A DNA stretch of 10,503 bases from CALMEC01 sp031376485 (lineage in GTDB: Bacteria > Actinomycetota > Thermoleophilia > Miltoncostaeales > Miltoncostaeaceae). A program made the translations under genes and the position numbers. Of the stretch, positions 6,014-10,503 are shown one piece after another; the first letter of the stretch is position 1, and each line of letters begins with the position of its first letter. The notes beneath the pieces are model-generated. The model ran no database searches, was not told the DNA's origin, and worked only from the letters and a program-made list of their open reading frames with translations. Where the stretch lies: the NCBI GenBank assembly GCA_031376485.1, contig JANMDV010000143.1:1-10503 (forward strand), read 5' to 3'.

Positions 6014-7489
6014 GTGCCGCCACCGAACCGCCCTGACATCACCGAACCATGTCGCGTGCGCTTTGCGCCCAGCCCGACCGGCAGCTTGCACGTCGGTGGT
6101 GCCCGCACGGCGCTCTTCAACTGGCTGATCGCGCGCAAGACCGGCGGTACGTTCGTGCTGCGGATGGAAGACACCGATAAGGAGCGCTCCACACCCGAGA
6201 GTGAGGCCGAGATCCTGCGGGTGCTTACGTGGCTCGGCCTGGATTGGGACGAGGGCCCGTTCCGCCAGAGCGAGCGCGACGACGTCTACCGCGACGCGAT
6301 CCGGCGGCTGCGCGAGGCCGGTGCCGTCTACGCCGCCTACGAGACGCCCGAGGAACTCGATGCCCAGCGGGACGCGGCTCGACGCGACAAGCGCGCCCCA
6401 GTCGTTCGGTGCAAACGGGACTACACGGAGCCCGAGTTGGCGGCGTTCGCTGCGGCGGGGCGCACTCCGGTGTGGCGCTTCGCGGTGCCGGTGGAGGGAG
6501 GGACGGTCATTGAGGACATGGTGCGCGGCACGGTCACCTTTGGCCATGGCAACATCGAGGACTTCGTCGTGGCGCGGTCCGATGACACGCCGACCTACAA
6601 CCTGGCCGCGGCCGTGGACGACGTCGAGATGACGATCAGCCACGTCATCCGCGGCGAGGATCACATCTCGAACACACCCAAGCAGATGCTGGTGATGCGG
6701 GCGCTCGGCGCCGAGCCACCGCAGTACGCGCACATCCCGCTGATTCTCGGTGCCGACAAGAAACGTCTGTCCAAGCGCCACGGGGCGGCCTCGGTCGAGG
6801 AGTTCGAAGCGGACGGTTTCCTGGCCGAGCCGTTGGTCAATTCGCTTGCGCTCGTGGGGTGGAGCTACGACGACAAGACCGAGCGGTTTACGTTGGACGA
6901 ACTGGTGCAGGCGTTCAGCGTCGCGCGCGTCTCCAAGGGCGGGGCGGTCTTCGACCAGCGCAAGACCGAGGTGATGCACGGTCGCTATCTCCGGATGATG
7001 GATCCGCAGGCGTTCGAGGATGCGCTCGTCGAGTACCTGACCGGCACCGGCTTCATCGCGGCCAACGGTGGGGCTGAGGCCGAAGCCCGCGTACGTCGCA
7101 GCGCCAAGGCGGTCAAGGGCAAGATCAGCAAGCTCAGCGAGTACCACGTCCTGGCAGGATGGCTGTTCGAACCGTACGAGGTCGACCCCGATGCGTGGCA
7201 GAAGATCACGTCCGACGTCAAGCACTCGATCCAGGTGATCGGCGGGGCGCTCGGCAGGCTGGAAGGTCTGCCGGAGTGGGATCTGCCCGGCATCAAGGAC
7301 GTCCTGCAGGACCAGCTTCACATCTTGGGCGAGAACGCCCGTGACTTCTTGGAGCCGCAGCGCATCGCGGTGACCGGCAAGAGCGTCTCGACGGGCGTCT
7401 ACGAGAGCATCGAGCTGTGTGGCCGCGACGAGGCGATCACACGCTACCGCGCGACCCTGGGGCGCCTGGCCGATCTGTGGGCCGCATAA
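6014..7489 (+). CDS. gltX: Glutamyl-tRNA synthetase
   Basis: This class I aminoacyl-tRNA synthetase charges tRNA-Glu with glutamate, using ATP. The product is 491 aa, normal for the bacterial enzyme. The ATP site is shown by RFAPSPTGSLHVGGARTALF (residues 16-35), whose HVGG is the HIGH-box variant usual in GluRS, and by DKKRLSKRHGA (248-258), the KMSKS-box equivalent. LRMEDTDKERS, HVIRGEDHISNTPKQ and the C-terminal helical anticodon-binding domain ending in ATLGRLADLWAA are also typical. Whether it also charges tRNA-Gln cannot be decided from sequence alone. The start is GTG at 6014 with a weak GGGA ten bases upstream; the first 13 residues vary in the family. The LigD polymerase gene begins four bases after its stop, so the two are almost surely one transcript. 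Confidence 0.98.
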   Translation: MPPPNRPDITEPCRVRFAPSPTGSLHVGGARTALFNWLIARKTGGTFVLRMEDTDKERSTPESEAEILRVLTWLGLDWDEGPFRQSERDDVYRDAIRRLREAGAVYAAYETPEELDAQRDAARRDKRAPVVRCKRDYTEPELAAFAAAGRTPVWRFAVPVEGGTVIEDMVRGTVTFGHGNIEDFVVARSDDTPTYNLAAAVDDVEMTISHVIRGEDHISNTPKQMLVMRALGAEPPQYAHIPLILGADKKRLSKRHGAASVEEFEADGFLAEPLVNSLALVGWSYDDKTERFTLDELVQAFSVARVSKGGAVFDQRKTEVMHGRYLRMMDPQAFEDALVEYLTGTGFIAANGGAEAEARVRRSAKAVKGKISKLSEYHVLAGWLFEPYEVDPDAWQKITSDVKHSIQVIGGALGRLEGLPEWDLPGIKDVLQDQLHILGENARDFLEPQRIAVTGKSVSTGVYESIELCGRDEAITRYRATLGRLADLWAA

Positions 7490-7493
7490 CGCC

Positions 7494-8507
7494 GTGGCGT
7501 CCGAATACCTCATGCTCGAGGTCGCGGGCCGCGACGTGCGCCTGTCGAACCCCGGCAAGGTGTTCTTCCCCGAGATCGGCGTCACCAAGCTCGATCTCGT
7601 CGAGTACTACCTGGCGGTCGCCGACGCCGCGCTCCTTCATCTGCGTGAGCGGCCGACAGTGATGAAGCGCTATGTCGACGGCGCCGCGGGCGAGCCGTTC
7701 TTCCAGAAGCGCGTGCCGCAAGGTGCGCCGGAGTGGCTTGAGACGGCGACGGTCAGCTTTCCCAGTGGGCGAACTGCGACGGAGTTGTGTCCCAACGACC
7801 CGGCGCACCTGGCGTGGGCCGTCAACCTGGGCGTCATCGATTTCAACCCGTGGCCGGTGCGGCGCGCCGATCTGGACAGCCCGGACGAGCTGCGCGTCGA
7901 CTTGGACCCGATGCCCGACGTACCCTGGGACTGGGTCCGCCGGGTGGCGCTCGTCGTGGGTGACGTGTTGACCGACCACGCGCTGGTGGGGTTCCCCAAG
8001 ACGTCGGGTTCGCGGGGCATCCACATCAACGTGCGGATTCGACCCGAGCACGACTTCACCGAGGTGCGCCGCGCGGCGCTCGCACTCGCCCGCGAGGTCG
8101 AGCGGCGGGTCCCGGAGCTCGCGACGAGCAAGTGGTGGAAGGAGGAGCGACACGGAGTGTTCATCGACTACAACCAGAACGCGCGGGACCGGACCGTCGC
8201 GTCCGCCTATTCGGTGCGCCCCGTCCCGAACGCCCGTGTGTCATGCCCGTTGCGGTGGGACGAGGTGGCCGACGTCGAGCCGGACGACCTGCGCATCGAC
8301 ACCGTGCCGCAGCGCGTGGCCGCGGTGGGGGACCCGTCGGCGGCCATCGACGCCAACCCGGGATCGCTCGACGCCCTGCTCGGTCTGGCCGCACGGGACG
8401 AGGCCGACGGGCTTGGCGATGCCCCCTGGCCGCCGCACTTCCGCAAACAGCGCGGAGAGCCCAGGCGCGTCCAGCCGAGCCGGGCGCGGCCGGACACGGA
8501 ACGATAG
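7494..8507 (+). CDS. ligD: Stand-alone LigD polymerase/primase domain protein (NHEJ)
   Basis: This is the AEP-family polymerase of bacterial non-homologous end joining, which fills in and extends broken DNA ends, preferring ribonucleotides. The product is 337 aa from the GTG at 7494. The catalytic acids are in RVDLDPMPDVPW (D136, D138) and GVFIDYNQNARDRT (D225), very near the positions known in Mycobacterium tuberculosis LigD (137, 139, 227). FPKTSGSRGIHINVRI (168-183) carries the nucleotide-binding SGSRG and His. The N-terminal SNPGKVFFP and CPNDPAHLAWAVNLG are also typical. There is no ligase or phosphoesterase domain, so it is a split version of LigD. The C-terminus is a basic tail (HFRKQRGEPRRVQPSRARPD). 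It follows gltX by four bases with no Shine-Dalgarno of its own, suggesting reinitiation. Ku is not in the window; an ATP-dependent ligase is, on the other strand. Confidence 0.96.
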   Translation: MASEYLMLEVAGRDVRLSNPGKVFFPEIGVTKLDLVEYYLAVADAALLHLRERPTVMKRYVDGAAGEPFFQKRVPQGAPEWLETATVSFPSGRTATELCPNDPAHLAWAVNLGVIDFNPWPVRRADLDSPDELRVDLDPMPDVPWDWVRRVALVVGDVLTDHALVGFPKTSGSRGIHINVRIRPEHDFTEVRRAALALAREVERRVPELATSKWWKEERHGVFIDYNQNARDRTVASAYSVRPVPNARVSCPLRWDEVADVEPDDLRIDTVPQRVAAVGDPSAAIDANPGSLDALLGLAARDEADGLGDAPWPPHFRKQRGEPRRVQPSRARPDTER

Positions 8508-8508
8508 A

Positions 8509-8538
8509 ATGTACATCTATGTACAGATATGTCCAGAA
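8509..8538 (+). repeat. Three tandem 10-bp repeats with embedded palindrome (likely antitoxin operator)
   Basis: Three head-to-tail 10-mers follow the ligD stop by one base: ATGTACATCT (8509-8518), ATGTACAGAT (8519-8528) and ATGTCCAGAA (8529-8538). Neighbouring copies match at 8 of 10 positions. Copies one and two also form a perfect inverted repeat TGTACAT-CT-ATGTACA at 8510-8525. One repeat per helical turn fits side-by-side binding of Phd/YefM dimers, which autoregulate their operons. The role is inferred from position. Confidence 0.6.
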
Positions 8539-8555
8539 GTGCTATATTCCTTCCA
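8520..8555 (+). promoter_or_regulatory. Promoter of the antitoxin-toxin operon, predicted leaderless
   Basis: A -35 box TGTACA (8520-8525, 4 of 6 to TTGACA) and a -10 box TATATT (8543-8548, 5 of 6 to TATAAT) are separated by the ideal 17 bases. The first purine downstream is A8555, seven bases after the -10 box, and this is the A of the antitoxin ATG. No Shine-Dalgarno sequence lies between (only CCTTCC), so the mRNA is predicted to start at the start codon, common in Actinomycetota. The operator palindrome (8510-8525) covers the -35 box, so bound antitoxin would block RNA polymerase. Confidence 0.65.
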
Positions 8556-8845
8556 TGACACAGATCACAGCCACTGATGCCCGGAGCTCGCTACCGGACC
8601 TCCTTGACCGCGTGGCGCGCGGCGAAGAGGTGACGATCACCCGTCATGGGCGACCTGTCGCGGTGGTGGTGCGACCAGACGTGCTGCGCAGCCGTCGCGG
8701 CGATGCGGCGTTTGCGGCTGCCGATGAGATCCGGGGGTTGCTCGCGACGGGGCGCACCACGTCCCTCGACTCCGCAGATGGGCTCGACGAGGCCCGTGCT
8801 GACGCGCTCGTCGCCGAGGTGCGCGCCGGCCGCAGCCGTCGTTGA
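8555..8845 (+). CDS. Phd/YefM-family antitoxin
   Basis: The product is 96 aa from the ATG at 8555. Residues 1-45 are the Phd/YefM fold: ITATDARSSLPDLLDRVARG, then EEVTITRHGRPVAVVVRPDVL, with the family's xxHGRPVAVVV strand. The acidic C-terminal half (LDSADGLDEARADALVAEVR) is the part that usually folds on the toxin. It neutralises the PIN toxin encoded nine bases downstream and, with it, should repress the operon through the repeats at 8509-8538. The start is fixed by the promoter spacing: the predicted transcript begins at the ATG. The frame is open upstream through ligD sequence, but those residues do not belong to this family. Confidence 0.93.
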   Translation: MTQITATDARSSLPDLLDRVARGEEVTITRHGRPVAVVVRPDVLRSRRGDAAFAAADEIRGLLATGRTTSLDSADGLDEARADALVAEVRAGRSRR

Positions 8846-8854
8846 AATCGTCGC

Positions 8855-9283
8855 GTGGACGCATTCGATGCAGACGTCCTGATCTATGCGGCGGTCCCAG
8901 GCCATCCGATCGGCCGTCGGATCCGTGCGCTCATTCCCGCGGTTGCGTTTGTCGAGCCCGCTCCGTCCACCGCGGTGGGGTCGCTGCTGCTCGTCCCAGA
9001 ACTGCTCACCAAGCCCACCCGTGAGCATGCTGCCGACGAAGCACGGGCGCTCGCAGCGATTCTGGGAAGGCTCGACCTGCGGCCCGTCGATGAGGCCATC
9101 GTCGATCTCGCGGTCGTGTTGGGCGCGAAATACCGTCTCAAGCCGATCGACGCGGTGCATCTTGCGACCGCCGTCGGTGCCGGCGCCGATCGGTTTCTGA
9201 CCAACAACCGCAAGGACTTCACCTCGCGCATCGTCGAAATCGACGTGACTTATCCAGACGATCTGGCAGATCCGACGACCTGA
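8855..9283 (+). CDS. PIN-domain toxin, VapC-type ribonuclease
   Basis: The product is 142 aa from the GTG at 8855. PIN ribonucleases cleave tRNA, rRNA or mRNA with Mg2+ when the antitoxin is lost. The acidic site is complete: FDADVLIYA (D5, D7), LLLVPELLTKP (E49), KPIDAVHLATAV (D99) and FLTNNRKDF (with N117/N118 and D121). Length and layout match VapC relatives with Phd-type partners. The gene starts nine bases after the antitoxin stop with no clear ribosome site of its own, so its translation probably depends on the upstream gene, keeping toxin below antitoxin. No frame damage is seen, in contrast to the other PIN gene in the window. The RNA target is not predictable from sequence. Confidence 0.91.
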   Translation: MDAFDADVLIYAAVPGHPIGRRIRALIPAVAFVEPAPSTAVGSLLLVPELLTKPTREHAADEARALAAILGRLDLRPVDEAIVDLAVVLGAKYRLKPIDAVHLATAVGAGADRFLTNNRKDFTSRIVEIDVTYPDDLADPTT

Positions 9284-9343
9284 TCGTGGCGATGTCGGGC
9301 ATCCCGTTTCAGCGATTGCGCGTCGGATCCGAGCGGAGTCCGA

Positions 9344-10147
9344 TCAGGTATCGGTGCGACGTGCGCGGAGCGAGTACAACAGGGGCAGCGTCGGCATCTC
9401 GTCGGGGAGCCAGTAGCGACCGTCGGCAGCCCGGTGCATGAAGGGCCAGCGTCCGAACACCGTGAAGGGGTGCTCCGCGAACAGCTCGATCGCGAAACCG
9501 GCAGCGAGCAGGGCCCCCATTACCCGGCTGAGCGGATGGATCCAGGACAGGGTCGTGTTGGTCGCGAAGGGCGGGCCGTCGGACATGGCATACGTGCCGG
9601 GCGAGTCCTCGCGGATCGCCTCGTCGTGGAAGTAGGGAAACCTCGCGACCAGGTCCTCGTCGCCCAGGACATCGCTCATCGGGTGGGTCTCGACCAGGTA
9701 GAGGACACCCCCAGGGCGCAACAGATCGCGTACGACGCTGGCCCAGCGCGGGATGTCAGGCAGCCAGCAGAGCGCGCCGATGCCGGTGTAGACGATGTCG
9801 AACGTGCGGGCCAGGGTCTGTGGCGCGTCGTAGACGTCACTGACGACAAACGCCGCGTCCATGCCGAGTTCGTCGGTCAGCGCACGCGCAGCATCGATGG
9901 CCGGGTGGGAGAAGTCGAGACCGGTCACGTGTGCCCCGATCCGCGCCCAGCTCAGCGTGTCGAGGCCGAAGTGGCATTGCAGGTGGACCAACTCCCGTCC
10001 TGCGACATCGCCCATCTCTTCGACCTCGAACGGGCGAAGGTCCGATCGGCCGGCACGGAAGCCCTCGACGTCGTAGAACGCGCTCGTGACGTGCCGGGGC
10101 GTCCGCTCGTCCCACCACGCCCGGTTGAGCTCGCGCCATTCGTCCAC
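9344..10147 (-). CDS. Class I SAM-dependent methyltransferase (HLQCHFG motif type)
   Basis: The product is 267 aa from the GTG at 10147. It opens with MDEWRELNRAWWDERTPRH, typical of this family. Motif I reads LVHLQCHFGLDTL (53-65), a known variant in which the usual DxGxG loop is QCHFG; the strand-2 acid is in VTGLDFSHPAI (D78). FDIVYTGIGALCWLPDI and LLRPGGVLYLVETHP complete the core. The C-terminal part has FPYFHDE and WIHPLSRVMGALLAAGF, and ends with YSLRARR. The substrate is unknown. Start: GGAG lies eight bases before the GTG, inside the last codons of the ligase gene. A longer frame from 10294 exists but would encode junk overlapping the ligase. It sits two bases after the ligase stop and is surely co-transcribed with it. 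Confidence 0.88.
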   Translation of the reverse strand: MDEWRELNRAWWDERTPRHVTSAFYDVEGFRAGRSDLRPFEVEEMGDVAGRELVHLQCHFGLDTLSWARIGAHVTGLDFSHPAIDAARALTDELGMDAAFVVSDVYDAPQTLARTFDIVYTGIGALCWLPDIPRWASVVRDLLRPGGVLYLVETHPMSDVLGDEDLVARFPYFHDEAIREDSPGTYAMSDGPPFATNTTLSWIHPLSRVMGALLAAGFAIELFAEHPFTVFGRWPFMHRAADGRYWLPDEMPTLPLLYSLRARRTDT

Positions 10148-10149
10148 GT

Positions 10150-10503
10150 CTACTGCTCCAACTGGTCGACCGTGCAGGCCGCGGGCAGCTTGTCGTCGCG
10201 AAAGCGCAGGGTCTTGGCGCCGTGACGGATGCGCCCGGCACTCGTGTGGTCGAAGCTGATCTCGACGACGAGTTCGGGCCGCAGGCCGATCCACTCCAGG
10301 TCACGGTCCGCACTCCAGCGGCTCGGGTCGGCCGATCCGCGCTCACCGGTTTCGTACCGGGCCAGCAGGACGGGCAGCTCGCGCTTCTCCTTGGCGCTGA
10401 ACCCCGAGCTGTGTCCGACGACGCGAAGGTTCCCGTCGGGCTCGTAGCAACCGAGGATGAGCGAGCCGACGGTGCCGGCCAACTTGCCGGGCCGCCAGCC
10501 CAT
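10150..10503 (-). CDS. ATP-dependent DNA ligase, C-terminal OB domain (5' partial)
   Basis: The last 117 residues of the gene are visible; the rest lies beyond the window, and the ATG at the very edge is an internal Met. The part seen is the OB-fold domain that clamps nicked DNA: GWRPGKLAGTVGSLILGCYE, then VVGHSSGFSAKEKRELPVLL, ELVVEISFD, and the closing RIRHGAKTLRFRDDKLP (motif VI, RxDK). The spacing is that of actinobacterial LigC/LigD-type ligases used in end joining and backup repair. Whether the full protein is a plain ligase or has further domains cannot be seen here. With the stand-alone LigD polymerase at 7494-8507 it could rebuild a split LigD. The stop TAG at 10152-10150 nearly touches the start of the next gene. 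Confidence 0.93.
   Translation of the reverse strand: MGWRPGKLAGTVGSLILGCYEPDGNLRVVGHSSGFSAKEKRELPVLLARYETGERGSADPSRWSADRDLEWIGLRPELVVEISFDHTSAGRIRHGAKTLRFRDDKLPAACTVDQLEQ

Noticed and set aside
5696..7588. Minus-strand open frame of 630 codons
   Set aside because: It is the antisense shadow of gltX and overlaps the true nfo N-terminus in another frame. GC-rich codon bias keeps it open; the translation has no family motif.
7437..8153. Minus-strand open frame of 238 codons
   Set aside because: Antisense shadow of the gltX end and ligD; the sense frame has all LigD polymerase motifs.
9284..9343. Hairpin terminator between the PIN toxin and the convergent methyltransferase
   Set aside because: Only a 5-bp TCGGA/TCCGA arm pair with an 11-base loop and no U-run; too weak to call.
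10148..10294. Longer start for the second methyltransferase at 10294
   Set aside because: The extra 49 residues are Arg-rich and overlap the ligase coding end in another frame. The GTG at 10147 has a GGAG at good distance and starts with the family's usual residues.

Overview
The window is high-GC DNA with many GTG starts and short gaps between genes. It reads like the chromosome of a high-GC Actinomycetota. The actinobacterial-style LigD polymerase and ATP-dependent ligase, and a HTH protein of a kind I associate from memory with Thermoleophilia (Solirubrobacterales), point the same way. The class-level placement is an inference.

Layout. Positions 1-386 hold the 3' end of an unknown protein with one C-terminal membrane helix. 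Positions 510-1154 (-) encode an unnamed protein with a Cys/His cluster followed by a helix-turn-helix-like segment. Positions 1155-1615 hold no confident gene, only a weak small open frame. Positions 1616-3170 (-) form a two-gene unit: an alpha/beta hydrolase followed by a type II haloacid dehalogenase. A tRNA-Gly(UCC) gene lies at 3411-3484 (-). Just upstream of the tRNA on the same strand is an AbrB-type antitoxin gene (3918-4163) whose PIN toxin partner (3520-3921) is broken. The toxin has a CTG in place of a normal start codon and two compensating frameshifts that put the catalytic middle in the wrong frame. A SAM methyltransferase (4211-4939) and endonuclease IV (4998-5906) complete this minus-strand series.

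From 6014 the plus strand carries gltX (glutamyl-tRNA synthetase) and, four bases later, a stand-alone LigD polymerase/primase domain protein of the NHEJ pathway. One base after its stop lies a compact control region: three tandem 10-bp repeats with an embedded palindrome that overlaps a good -35/-10 pair. The predicted transcription start falls on the A of the next ATG. This drives a Phd/YefM antitoxin and PIN toxin pair (8555-9283) that looks intact. On the minus strand, the window closes with the C-terminal OB domain of an ATP-dependent DNA ligase (10150-10503, continuing outside) followed by a second SAM methyltransferase (9344-10147).

Taken together this is a DNA repair neighbourhood (endonuclease IV for abasic sites, LigD polymerase and ATP-dependent ligase for end joining) around gltX. 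It is interspersed with two unrelated toxin-antitoxin modules, one decayed and one apparently alive. I see no CRISPR array, insertion sequence or prophage structure, and no clearly new multi-gene system. The most notable signals are the scrambled toxin and the antitoxin operator/leaderless promoter.
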